DNA of 64,000 nucleotides from Sphingomonas sp. AR_OL41 (GTDB taxonomy: Bacteria; Pseudomonadota; Alphaproteobacteria; Sphingomonadales; Sphingomonadaceae), in the NCBI RefSeq assembly GCF_029911635.1, contig NZ_JARYTI010000006.1:1-64000 (forward strand), given 5' to 3'. Position 1 is the stretch's first letter. Each line of letters opens with the position of its first letter. Positions 41,052 through 49,389 of this stretch are shown here, one piece after another. The position numbers and the translations under genes were made by a program. Below the pieces are notes generated by a model, which was not told where the DNA came from, made no database searches, and saw only the letters and a program-made list of their open reading frames with translations.

Positions 41052-41440
41052 AACCCGTTGATATCGCCTCGATCCTCTTTTGCGTGTTGGTGGTCGCCCT
41101 CGTGCTGTTCGCCTTCTACCGGCATGGGCGAGGTAACCCCGAGACCACCGGGGCGATCGCGCGGCGCCAGGGCAGGATCGAAGCGGAAATCGCCGAGCTG
41201 AGCAGCTCGCTGAAGGGGTGCGCGACGCGCGGTGCGCTCGACCTTCTGGCGGAGCAGGTGCGCAGCCTCGAAAGCCATGCGGCGTCGAGCGGCGAGGTCA
41301 TCGCGCTGGAGGCGAAGATCAACGGCATGGATCACACGCTGAACGCCAAGATCGACGGCGTCCGCAATGCTGCCGACCGCACCGAGGCGGCTGTGTCGCG
41401 GATCGAGGGGTATTTCCTCCAGAAGGGGGTCAACGGCTAA
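41048..41440 (+). CDS. Mu gp25-like protein (DUF2730)
   Basis: The 130-residue protein has an N-terminal membrane helix (IASILFCVLVVALVLFAFY) and a long coiled-coil (AEIAELSSSLKGCATRGALDLLAEQVRSLESHAASSGEVIALEAKI). This is the layout of Mu gp25 homologues, which precede gp26 and gp27. Its role is unknown. Confidence 0.7.
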   Translation: MKPVDIASILFCVLVVALVLFAFYRHGRGNPETTGAIARRQGRIEAEIAELSSSLKGCATRGALDLLAEQVRSLESHAASSGEVIALEAKINGMDHTLNAKIDGVRNAADRTEAAVSRIEGYFLQKGVNG

Positions 41441-41649
41441 TGGTCACTTGGCATCAGCTCGCCGTCATCGCACTTGCGATCGTCTGCATCGTCCTTCTCG
41501 TAGCGGGTATGATGATGAGGCTTGCAGGCGGCATGTCGAGCGCGCCAGCCGAGGGCGACCGTGTCGCCAAGCAAGGCTGCGTCGTCTCGCTATTCGGTCT
41601 CGCCGTGCTGGTTCTTCTCGTCTTAGTAATCCGCGGGGGCGGCCTGTGA
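41440..41649 (+). CDS. Small two-helix membrane protein
   Basis: The 69-residue product has two hydrophobic segments (LAVIALAIVCIVLLVAGMMM and VVSLFGLAVLVLLVLVI) separated by a short loop. It is coupled to gp25-like and gp26-like genes by TAATG and GTGA overlaps. It might be a second holin or antiholin. Confidence 0.55.
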   Translation: MVTWHQLAVIALAIVCIVLLVAGMMMRLAGGMSSAPAEGDRVAKQGCVVSLFGLAVLVLLVLVIRGGGL

Positions 41650-41948
41650 GCTATCTCGACGAAGTATTCCTTCCGCACCTGCGCCTGACGATCCTGCGGG
41701 TGACCGCCTCGGCACCCGGCTATTGCGCGAACTCGTCTATCCTGCAGCAGGCGGTCGGTTCGCTCGGTCTCAACGCGACGCGCGACCAGGTCCGCGGCGA
41801 GATCGGCTGGCTGGTGGAGATGGGCTTGGTCAAATCGACCGAGCCATCGCCCGGCCTGCTGGTCGCGACGATTACCGAGCGCGGCATGGACGTCCAGGCG
41901 GGCGCGGCCGTGGTCGCCGGTGTGCAACGCCCGTCGCCGGGGGCGTGA
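41646..41948 (+). CDS. Mu gp26-like winged-helix protein
   Basis: The 100-residue protein reads HLRLTILRVTASAPGYCANSSILQQAVGSLGLNATRDQVRGEIGWLVEMGLV, the ArsR-like winged-helix seen in Mu gp26 relatives. It sits in the conserved gp25-gp26-gp27 order. The start is GTG 41646. It may bind DNA during packaging. Confidence 0.7.
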   Translation: MSYLDEVFLPHLRLTILRVTASAPGYCANSSILQQAVGSLGLNATRDQVRGEIGWLVEMGLVKSTEPSPGLLVATITERGMDVQAGAAVVAGVQRPSPGA

Positions 41949-42508
41949 TGCCGAAGAACACACCCTCCACGATTGACCGGCTGCCCGAGCCGGTGCGCGA
42001 ACTGATCGGCTCGCTGCGCCGCGAAGGCCGCACGATCGACGAGATCCTGGCGAAGCTGGGCGAGCTGAGCATCGACGTGTCGCGATCGGCGCTCGGCCGC
42101 CACGTCCGCACGCTGGCCGATCTGTCCGAACGGATGCGGCGCACCACCGCGGCGACCGAGGCGATCGCGCGCATGGGCGGTCAGCAGGACAAGCTGCTCG
42201 AAGGCACGATGGAGTGGCTGAAGTCGCTGCTCCTGGAGGCGTCGCTTGCCCAGGAAGAGGGCGAGGATGGCGAGTGGCGGCCGGTGACGTTCAACCCGCT
42301 GCAGGTGAAGGCGCTGGCCCAGACTGCCGAGGCGCTGGCGCGGGCCGAGAAGATCACCGTTGATCGCGAGGCGAAGATCGAGGAGCGGGCAGCGAAGAAG
42401 GCCCTGGCTATGGCCGCGACCAAGGTCAGCGGTGCTGCGAAGGCGCGCGGGCTCGGCCAGGAAACGGCGGACTTTCTCTACAAGGAAGTGCTCGGGGTCG
42501 CGGGCTGA
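41948..42508 (+). CDS. Terminase small subunit, Mu gp27-like (DUF3486)
   Basis: The 186-residue protein starts STIDRLPEPVRELIGSLRREGRTIDEILAKL and has ALGRHVRTLADLSERMR and a long C-terminal helix, matching the DUF3486 family. It should recognise the pac site near the left end and pass DNA to the large subunit encoded next. Confidence 0.85.
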   Translation: MPKNTPSTIDRLPEPVRELIGSLRREGRTIDEILAKLGELSIDVSRSALGRHVRTLADLSERMRRTTAATEAIARMGGQQDKLLEGTMEWLKSLLLEASLAQEEGEDGEWRPVTFNPLQVKALAQTAEALARAEKITVDREAKIEERAAKKALAMAATKVSGAAKARGLGQETADFLYKEVLGVAG

Positions 42509-44019
42509 TGCTGCGCGATCCGAACCAGGAACAGCGCAGCGAGGAGCGCGAGGTCGCCGAGGCGACGCTGACCGGCATGGCGCGCGGCGTGGTGCTGTTG
42601 CCCTATCAGGCGCGGTGCCTGGCACGGATGCGCGCCGGCGTGTCGCTGCTGGTGATCGAGAAGTCGCGGCGCATCGGGCTCACCTGGGGCGTCGCCGCCT
42701 TCGCGGTGCTGACCGGATCGAGCCAGGCCAGCGCCGGCGGCGATAACTGCTGGTACATGGGCTACGACATGGAGATGGCGCGCGAGTTCATCGAGACGTG
42801 CGCCATGTGGGCGCGCGTGTTCGGGATCGCGGCGGGCGAGGTCGACGAAGAAGTGCTCGAAGGCGACGGTGACAAGCCGGTGATGGCCTTCCGCATCAAA
42901 TTCTCCTCGGGCTTCAAAATCGTCGCGCTGCCGTCCGTACCCCGCGCCATCCGCGGCAAGCAGGGCAAGGTGCTGGTTGACGAAGCCGCGTTCCACAAGT
43001 CGATCGGCGAGACGCTGAAGGCGGCGCTGGCGCTGCTGATGTGGGGCGGCCAGGTGATCGTCTGGTCGACGCATGACGGCGTCGACAATCCGTTCAACAC
43101 GCTGATCGACGACATTCGCGCCGGCCGGCGCAAGGGCGAGGTGCTGAAAGTCGATTTCGACGCGGCGATCGCGGATGGCCTTTACGAGCGCATCGCCCTG
43201 GTCGCCGGGGTGAAGGGGCGCTCGATTCTACCGAAGGACGAATGGATCGCGGATATCTTCGCGACATATGGCGACGCGGCGGACGAGGAGCTGCGCTGCA
43301 TTCCCAGCGCCGGCAGCGGGTCTCTGATCAAGCCCGAGGATCTCGCCGCGGCCGAGCATGACGACGCCGGCAAGCCCGAGCTGTATACGGGCGGGCTCTA
43401 CGGCATCGGCCGCGACGTGGCGCGCCGGCGTGACGGGCAGATCATCCTGGGCGGCGAGCTGATCGGAGACGTGGCGTGGCTTCGCGACGAATATAACGAG
43501 GTTGGCCAGACCTTCGAGCACCAGGACGAGTATTTCGATGGCCTGATGCGCACTCGCAACGTGCTGCGCGCCGCGATCGACCAGACCGGCATGGGCGAAA
43601 AGGTGGTCGAGGATCAGCAACTGAAATGGGGCACATATCGTGTCGAGGGCGTGCTGCTCACCGGGCCGAACCGGCTCAATCTAGCATTGGGCCTCGCGAC
43701 GGCGTTCCAGCGCACGCTGATCCGCATCCCGGCCAACCGGCCCGACATCCGCGCCGATCTGCGCGCCATCAAGCGCATCGGCAGCGAAGAGAGCGGCTCG
43801 ATCCGCATCGTCAACGATGGCGCAGTGCACGCCGACTGGTTCTGGGCGCTGGCGCTGCTGATCCGCGCGCTCTCCACGACCCAGCAGCTGATCGCCTATC
43901 GCGGCGTGCGTAAGGCCGGCTTCGGTGGCGATCGCCGCGGCGATGACGATGACGCCTTCGCCAACCGACACGGCCGGCGCGAGGCGCCGCGCGGCCGCTT
44001 CGGCAACGGCGCCTGGTAG
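42508..44019 (+). CDS. Terminase large subunit, Mu gp28-like
   Basis: The 503-residue protein has a terminase ATPase with the VIEKSRRIGLTWGVAA P-loop-like segment, a QGKVLVDEAAFHKS Walker-B-like segment and a C-terminal nuclease part (AIDQTGMGEKVVED). It packages the headful with flanking host DNA, as in Mu. It is coupled to the small subunit by TGATG. Confidence 0.9.
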   Translation: MLRDPNQEQRSEEREVAEATLTGMARGVVLLPYQARCLARMRAGVSLLVIEKSRRIGLTWGVAAFAVLTGSSQASAGGDNCWYMGYDMEMAREFIETCAMWARVFGIAAGEVDEEVLEGDGDKPVMAFRIKFSSGFKIVALPSVPRAIRGKQGKVLVDEAAFHKSIGETLKAALALLMWGGQVIVWSTHDGVDNPFNTLIDDIRAGRRKGEVLKVDFDAAIADGLYERIALVAGVKGRSILPKDEWIADIFATYGDAADEELRCIPSAGSGSLIKPEDLAAAEHDDAGKPELYTGGLYGIGRDVARRRDGQIILGGELIGDVAWLRDEYNEVGQTFEHQDEYFDGLMRTRNVLRAAIDQTGMGEKVVEDQQLKWGTYRVEGVLLTGPNRLNLALGLATAFQRTLIRIPANRPDIRADLRAIKRIGSEESGSIRIVNDGAVHADWFWALALLIRALSTTQQLIAYRGVRKAGFGGDRRGDDDDAFANRHGRREAPRGRFGNGAW

Positions 44020-44024
44020 GAACC

Positions 44025-45737
44025 ATGAACATGTCCAATGCCCTCGTCCCTTTCCAGGCGCCGGCGCCGCCGGCCCTCGTGGACGGCCGCGGCCGGCCGC
44101 TGCGCACCGCAGCCGACGTGCTGACCGGCGAGATCGCCGGCCCGACGATCGCCGGCATCCGCTCGATCGTGTCGGGCCACCCCGCCCAGGGCCTCGACCC
44201 GTACCGCCTGACGCAGATCCTGCGCGCGGCCGAGATGGGCGAGGCGACCGCGTATCTCGAACTGGCCGAGGAGATGGAGGAGAAGGATCTCCACTATCAG
44301 TCGGTCATGGGCACGCGGAAGCGCGCGGTGGCGCAGCTGCCGATCGAGGTCGAGGCGGCGAGCGACGATCCCGATCACGAGACCGACGCCCAGCTGGTGC
44401 GCGACTGGCTCAAGCGCCTCACCCTGCAGGCCGAGCTGTTCGACATCCTCGACGCCCTCGGCAAGGGTTACAGCGTCACCGAGATCATCTGGAAGACGAC
44501 GTCGTCCGTCTGGCTGCCCGAGACGCTCAAGCTGCGCGACCCGCGCTTCTTTCAGTTCGACCAGGTCACTGGCGAGGAGCTGCTCCTCAAAGGCGGCCTG
44601 GACGGCAATCAGGGAATGCCGCAGCCGTTGCCACCGGCCAAGTTCATCACCCACCTGGCGCCGGCCAAATCGGGCCAGCCGATCCGCGGCGGCATCGCGC
44701 GGGCGGCGGCGTGGGGCTACCTGTTCAAGAACTTCACGCTCAAGGACTGGATGACCTTCCTGGAGGTCTACGGCCTGCCGCTGCGCGTCGGGAAGTACGC
44801 CAACGGGACCAGTGAGGGCGATATCCGCAAGCTCGCCCAGGCGGTGGCGCAGATCGGTTCCGACGCCGGCGCCGTGATCCCCCAGTCGATGATCATCGAA
44901 TTCGTGAAGTCGGACGGCGGCGCCTCCAACCCGGAGATGTTCAAGAACCTGTGCGTCTATCTCGACGATCAACTGTCGAAGGCGGTGCTGGGGCAGACCA
45001 GCTCGGCCGACGCCAAGGCCGGCGGGCTGGGTTCAGGGCAAGCGAACCTGCACGGCGAGGTGCGTCACGATATCGAGGCAGCCGACGCGGTGTTGCTGTC
45101 GGCGACGCTGACTCGCGACATCGCCAAGCCGATCGTCATGTTCAACCGCGGCCTGCGCGATGCGTATCCGATCATCCGCATCGGCCGGCCCGATGCGGTG
45201 GACGTCGAACAGGCGCTGAAGTCTATGGACGAGGGTGTGAAGATGGGCGTGCCGATCGCCGTGTCGTTCTTCCGCAAAGCCACCGGCATCCCCGAGCCAA
45301 AGGCCGGCGAGCAGCTGTTGACGGCGCCCGCGCCAGCCGCCCCGCCAGCCGTAGACGAAAAGGGCGACCCTAGCTCCGGAGCCAAACCGCCCCGATCTGG
45401 CCTCTTAGTGCCCTTTAAGCCCTCTGAATCGGCAAACCGAGGCGGCAGCCAAACCCCCGTTGCGGCTGCCGCGGGAATTGACGACCGCGAGGCCGATGCG
45501 ATCGACATGATGATCGCCGAAGGGATTGGCCAGCTCGGCGGCCTCGACGATCAGCTACTTGGCAAGTTTGGAGAGCTGATCGCCGGGGCGACATCGCTGG
45601 TTGAAGTGCGCGAGCTGATCGCCATGCGCGCCGGCGACATCATCGACGGCATGGACGTCGCGGCGATCGTCCAGCTCGGCGAACGTATGGGCTTTGCCGC
45701 CAAGATCGCCGGCCTGGTCGCGAAGCCTGGGGAATGA
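44025..45737 (+). CDS. Portal protein, Mu gp29-like (DUF935)
   Basis: The 570-residue protein matches DUF935 portal proteins: ADVLTGEIAGPTIAGIRSIVSGHPAQGLDP, YQSVMGTRKRAVAQLPIEVE and GQTSSADAKAGGLGSGQANLHGEVRHDIEAADA. It forms the dodecameric DNA channel at one capsid vertex. AGGA precedes the ATG at 44025; ATG 44031 is an alternative. Confidence 0.92.
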   Translation: MNMSNALVPFQAPAPPALVDGRGRPLRTAADVLTGEIAGPTIAGIRSIVSGHPAQGLDPYRLTQILRAAEMGEATAYLELAEEMEEKDLHYQSVMGTRKRAVAQLPIEVEAASDDPDHETDAQLVRDWLKRLTLQAELFDILDALGKGYSVTEIIWKTTSSVWLPETLKLRDPRFFQFDQVTGEELLLKGGLDGNQGMPQPLPPAKFITHLAPAKSGQPIRGGIARAAAWGYLFKNFTLKDWMTFLEVYGLPLRVGKYANGTSEGDIRKLAQAVAQIGSDAGAVIPQSMIIEFVKSDGGASNPEMFKNLCVYLDDQLSKAVLGQTSSADAKAGGLGSGQANLHGEVRHDIEAADAVLLSATLTRDIAKPIVMFNRGLRDAYPIIRIGRPDAVDVEQALKSMDEGVKMGVPIAVSFFRKATGIPEPKAGEQLLTAPAPAAPPAVDEKGDPSSGAKPPRSGLLVPFKPSESANRGGSQTPVAAAAGIDDREADAIDMMIAEGIGQLGGLDDQLLGKFGELIAGATSLVEVRELIAMRAGDIIDGMDVAAIVQLGERMGFAAKIAGLVAKPGE

Positions 45738-46273
45738 GCGCGATCGTGCGCACCGCCGTGCTAGGCGGGCCAGGTAACTGCTACCGATATGAGCTTCGCC
45801 GTGTCTGGGATGACAGCCTGCCGATGCTGGTCGTCTGCATGCTCAACCCGTCAAACGCCGATGCGGAGCGGGACGATCCAACTATCCTGGCGCTGATCTG
45901 GTTCGCCAGGCTTTGGGGTCATGGCGGTCTGCTTATCGTCAACCTGTTCGCCTTCCGCGCGTCGCGACCGACGACGCTCGTGGCCATGCACGCCAAGGGC
46001 GGCGCTGTGCATGGTGCCGGGAATGGAAAGCACATCGAAAGCGCGCTGGCCTATGCGGCCGAAAATGGCGGCAAGGTACTGGCGGCCTGGGGTAACGGCG
46101 GCTCACTCGATGGCATGGACGATTGGTTCGTAAGCCGCGCTCGCTCGGCACATCGCCTTGACGTGCTTTGTCTCGGCACGACGAAGCTGCAGATGCCGAA
46201 GCACCCGATGGCGCGGGGCAAGCACCGCATCCCGCGCGACCAGCAGCCGATCATCTGGCGGCGCGCCAATTGA
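45734..46273 (+). CDS. DUF1643 protein inserted in the head module
   Basis: The 179-residue protein matches DUF1643: RYELRRVWDDSLPMLVVCMLNPSNADAERDDPTI, LIVNLFAFRASRP, LAAWGNGGS and a final LGTTKLQMPKHPMARGKHRI. The family occurs in phages and mobile elements and has no firm function. It sits between portal and gpF genes, where Mu has no gene, and overlaps both by four bases, which suggests a recently settled cargo gene. Confidence 0.8.
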   Translation: MSAIVRTAVLGGPGNCYRYELRRVWDDSLPMLVVCMLNPSNADAERDDPTILALIWFARLWGHGGLLIVNLFAFRASRPTTLVAMHAKGGAVHGAGNGKHIESALAYAAENGGKVLAAWGNGGSLDGMDDWFVSRARSAHRLDVLCLGTTKLQMPKHPMARGKHRIPRDQQPIIWRRAN

Positions 46274-47424
46274 GCGCCGCCCCCGAACTTCCCCCCGCCG
46301 GCACCGCGCCCGAGGAGGCGATCCGCTTCTTCCGGTCGAAGGGTTATGCTATCGGATTCTCCTGGCAGGACATCTTCCGCGACGAGCATGCCCGCGTGTT
46401 TACCGTCGCCAAGGCGATGTCGCGCGATCTGCTCGAAGAGATCCGCGAGGCGGTCGACACGGCGATCGCGGACGGCACGACGCTCGACACGTTCAAGATG
46501 ACGCTGCGGCCGAAGCTGGAGGCGCGCGGCTGGTGGGGCAAGAAGCGCGTCATCGATCCTGCGACCGGGCAGACCGAGCTGGCCCAGCTCGGCAGCCCGC
46601 AGCGCCTGGCGACGATCTTCGACACCAACGTCCGCACCGCTTATGCCGCCGGCAAGTGGGAGCGCATCCAGCGCACCAAGGCCGCGTTCCCGTTCATCGA
46701 ATATAGCTCGATGATGGACGGCAAGGAGCGGCCGCAGCACCACGCCTGGAACGGGACGATCCTGCCGGCCGACGATCCGTGGTGGGATACGCACTATCCG
46801 CCCTGCGCCTGGCGGTGCCGGTGCTGGCCGATCCAGCGCAGCCAGCGCATGCTCGATCGCCAGGACAAGACGGTCACCGACCAGCCTGTCGCGTTCCCGC
46901 ATTACACCTGGCACAATCGGCGGACGGGCGAGACCGGTACGGCGGAGCAGGGCATCGCCAAGGGCTGGGACTACAATGTCGGCAAGGAATATTTGCGCGG
47001 CCTGGCGCCGTCGCCGCTGCCCGAATCGTTCGACGGCGCGGATGAGGTCGGCGCTAGTGTGCAGCTGACCGGCGGGCAGACAGCGACTATCAACACGTTC
47101 CTGGACGCGTTCAACATTGGGCCGGGCAAGGAAGCGATCTGGACCGATCGCGACGGCTGGCCGCTGTCGATCGGCTGCGGCTGGTTTCTCGCGCCGGGCA
47201 ACGTGCCGCGCGTTCCCAAGCGGGCTATGGTCGCGCCGATCGCCACGGCGATCACGGCGCCCGACGCGATCGACTGGGTGTGGGTCGCCGGGCTGGACGG
47301 CCGGGCGATGCTGTTCCGCCGCTATCGGCGCTCCAGCGCTGGCGTCGCGACGATCGTCGATATAGGTCGTGAGGGCTGGCGGTACCGAATCGCGGCGGCC
47401 GATCGCGAGCAGCGCGCCGCCTGA
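46270..47424 (+). CDS. Minor head protein, Mu gpF-like
   Basis: The 384-residue protein has the gpF domain with RLATIFDTNVRTAYAAGKWERIQRTKAAFPFIEYSSMMDGKERPQHHAWNGTILPADDPWWDTHYPP followed by a Cys-rich CAWRCRCW. This SPP1 gp7-type motif is typical of head morphogenesis proteins. The start is TTG 46270 overlapping the DUF1643 stop (TTGA). A C-terminal barrel-like extension follows. Its last bases overlap late promoter 2. Confidence 0.87.
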   Translation: MSAAPELPPAGTAPEEAIRFFRSKGYAIGFSWQDIFRDEHARVFTVAKAMSRDLLEEIREAVDTAIADGTTLDTFKMTLRPKLEARGWWGKKRVIDPATGQTELAQLGSPQRLATIFDTNVRTAYAAGKWERIQRTKAAFPFIEYSSMMDGKERPQHHAWNGTILPADDPWWDTHYPPCAWRCRCWPIQRSQRMLDRQDKTVTDQPVAFPHYTWHNRRTGETGTAEQGIAKGWDYNVGKEYLRGLAPSPLPESFDGADEVGASVQLTGGQTATINTFLDAFNIGPGKEAIWTDRDGWPLSIGCGWFLAPGNVPRVPKRAMVAPIATAITAPDAIDWVWVAGLDGRAMLFRRYRRSSAGVATIVDIGREGWRYRIAAADREQRAA

Positions 47425-47462
47425 CATTTGTCAGGTTAGAGCCCGGCCCAAGCAAACCCATA
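47418..47462 (+). promoter_or_regulatory. Predicted Mor-dependent late promoter 2
   Basis: CCTGACATTTGTCAGG (47418-47433) is identical to the dyad at 35405. CCCATAAG begins 37 bases after the dyad start, giving CATAAG as -10 (47457-47462) and a dyad centre near -43.5 from a start at about 47469. It would drive the capsid and tail genes. Confidence 0.65.
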
Positions 47463-47471
47463 AGCCGGCCC

Positions 47472-48572
47472 ATGGGCGGGGCTTCAAAATTCATCCTGGT
47501 CGCAGCAGCGGCCGCCGGCTCGGCGCTGCAGGTCGCGGCGTCCGCGAGCGAAATCGCCGTGCAGGACGGCGCGCCGTCGACGCGGGTGAAGCTGCTGCCG
47601 ATCGGTCGCATCGAAATGCGCGATGCGCGCGGGCCCTTTCAGATCCGCGACAAGGCCCATGCCGAGGCCGTCGTCGCCGCGACGCGCACCTGGCTCGGCA
47701 ATGCCGACTTCATGTTCGATTATGACCACCAGGTCGCCTACGCGGTAAAGCCCGGCGTCGGCGGGCAGGCGATCGCCGCCGGCTGGTGCAAGCCGGCCAA
47801 CCTGACTGTCGAGACTGACGGCATCTACGCCAACGACGTCGAGTGGACGGTCGCCGCTCAGGCGAAGCTGACCGGGCGCGAATATCGCTACATCTCGCCG
47901 CTGTTCATGGCCGCCCAGGACGGCGGCGACGTGCTCCATCTCAAGAACGCCGCCCTGGTGAATATCGGGGCGATTGACCTGCCGGCGGTTGCAGCCGGCC
48001 ATTCCGAGGAAACTGACCAAATGGATCTTGCTGCCCTATTGGCGCTGCTCGGGCTCAAGCCCGACGCCAGCCCCGAGGCGATCGCCGCGGCGGTCACCGA
48101 CATGAAGACCAAGGCGGCGGCTGCGCCGTCGACCAGCACCATCGCGATCGCCGCCGGCCTGACCGATGGCGCGACCGTCGAAGAGATCGCCGCGGCCGTC
48201 GCGACGCTCAAGACGGCCGGCGTGCCCGATCCGGCCAAGTTCGTGCCGATCGACCAGGTGAGCGGTCTCACCGCCCAGCTCGCCGTCCTTACCGGCGAGC
48301 GCGCTGAGCGCGAGATCGCAGCAGCGGTCGAGTGCGGCAAACTCGCTCCCTCGATGAAGGCTTGGGGCATCTCGCTCTTCAAGTCGAACGAGACGGCATG
48401 GACCGACTATCTCGCCGGCGCGCCGGTCATTGTCGCTGCCGGCGCCGCTCTCGGCGACCGCAAGCCGGCCGAAAAGGCCACCACCCTCACCGCCGACGAA
48501 GTCGCTGCCTGCGCTGCGATCGGCATGAGCCATGAGGAATTCCTCACGGCCAAGAACGCGGAGATCGCATAA
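47472..48572 (+). CDS. Head maturation protease/scaffold, Mu gpI-like
   Basis: The 366-residue protein has a protease part (VKLLPIGRIEMRDARGPFQI, WLGNADFMFDYDHQ, GWCKPANLTVETDGIYANDVEWT, YISPLF) and a C-terminal scaffold part rich in Ala/Glu helices. It should cleave itself and capsid parts during head maturation. ATG 47472 lies only a few bases after the predicted transcription start and lacks a ribosome-binding site, so leaderless translation or a GTG start near 47560 must be considered. Confidence 0.83.
   Translation: MGGASKFILVAAAAAGSALQVAASASEIAVQDGAPSTRVKLLPIGRIEMRDARGPFQIRDKAHAEAVVAATRTWLGNADFMFDYDHQVAYAVKPGVGGQAIAAGWCKPANLTVETDGIYANDVEWTVAAQAKLTGREYRYISPLFMAAQDGGDVLHLKNAALVNIGAIDLPAVAAGHSEETDQMDLAALLALLGLKPDASPEAIAAAVTDMKTKAAAAPSTSTIAIAAGLTDGATVEEIAAAVATLKTAGVPDPAKFVPIDQVSGLTAQLAVLTGERAEREIAAAVECGKLAPSMKAWGISLFKSNETAWTDYLAGAPVIVAAGAALGDRKPAEKATTLTADEVAACAAIGMSHEEFLTAKNAEIA
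48021..48572 (+). CDS. Likely scaffold protein from internal in-frame start (Mu Z-like)
   Basis: ATG 48021, in frame with the protease gene and preceded by GAGGA ten bases upstream, begins MDLAALLALLGLKPDASPEA and runs to the same stop (183 residues). It starts exactly where the protease domain ends. In Mu the scaffold Z is made from an internal start of gene I, and this looks the same. Confidence 0.6.
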   Translation: MDLAALLALLGLKPDASPEAIAAAVTDMKTKAAAAPSTSTIAIAAGLTDGATVEEIAAAVATLKTAGVPDPAKFVPIDQVSGLTAQLAVLTGERAEREIAAAVECGKLAPSMKAWGISLFKSNETAWTDYLAGAPVIVAAGAALGDRKPAEKATTLTADEVAACAAIGMSHEEFLTAKNAEIA

Positions 48573-49378
48573 TGGGCCTCACTACGGGCAAGAAAACGGT
48601 GCAGGGCACCGGCCGCGGGCTCCTGAGCCTCGGCGCCAAGGCCGCCGCCGCGCTGTTCCAGGGCGGCATGGTCATGCTGGCGAGCGGTTATGCCACGCCC
48701 GCGGCGGCCGGGACCGGTGGCAGCGACTTCGCCAAGATTGGCGCAGTCTCGCTGTTCCGGCTGATCGGCGTCGCGCAGGCGAGCGTCACCGGCAGCGGTG
48801 TCGATGGGGCGATCCCGATCGACGTCCAGCAGGGAGACTGGCTGTGCAAGAACAGCGCTGGTGTCGATGCGATCACGGTCGCGAACGTCGGGCATTATTG
48901 CTTCGTTGTCGATGACGAGACCGTCGCCAAGACGTCCAACTTCCGCACCCGGCCACGCGCCGGCGTCGTGATCGCCGTCGATTCGACCGGTGTCATGGTG
49001 CGCATCCTGCCGGAGATCGCGGCGTCGGCGGAGCGTTACATCTACCTGCCGTTCGCGATCAACGCGACCGATCTCGCGGCGCCGACGTCACAGGAATTCG
49101 TCTCGCCGGTAAGCGGCTCGATCAGTCGGCTCACGGGCATCGTGCAGACGGCGATCGTCACTGGTGGCGATCTCACCGTCAACCTCGACGTGACGGCGGT
49201 GGCGGGCCTCACCTGCACTTTCGCCGACGCAGCCGCCAAGGGCACGATCGTCACTGACACGCCGACTGCCGGCGATGCCACGACTATCGTCGCGGCAGGC
49301 CAGCGCATTCAGATCGTGTCGAGCGCGCCGTTCAACGGTGGCGGCGCGATCAACGGCATCCTCGAAATTGCTTACTAA
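48572..49378 (+). CDS. Capsid-associated protein with DUF2190-like segment
   Basis: The 268-residue protein has an N-terminal half with FQGGMVMLASGYATPAAAGTGGSDFAKIG and IPIDVQQGDWLCKNSAG, similar to DUF2190 capsid decoration proteins. A C-terminal beta-rich domain has Thr/Val-rich strands. It lies between scaffold and major head protein genes. A decoration or head-stabilising role is likely. Confidence 0.6.
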   Translation: MGLTTGKKTVQGTGRGLLSLGAKAAAALFQGGMVMLASGYATPAAAGTGGSDFAKIGAVSLFRLIGVAQASVTGSGVDGAIPIDVQQGDWLCKNSAGVDAITVANVGHYCFVVDDETVAKTSNFRTRPRAGVVIAVDSTGVMVRILPEIAASAERYIYLPFAINATDLAAPTSQEFVSPVSGSISRLTGIVQTAIVTGGDLTVNLDVTAVAGLTCTFADAAAKGTIVTDTPTAGDATTIVAAGQRIQIVSSAPFNGGGAINGILEIAY

Positions 49379-49389
49379 GGAGCAACCCC

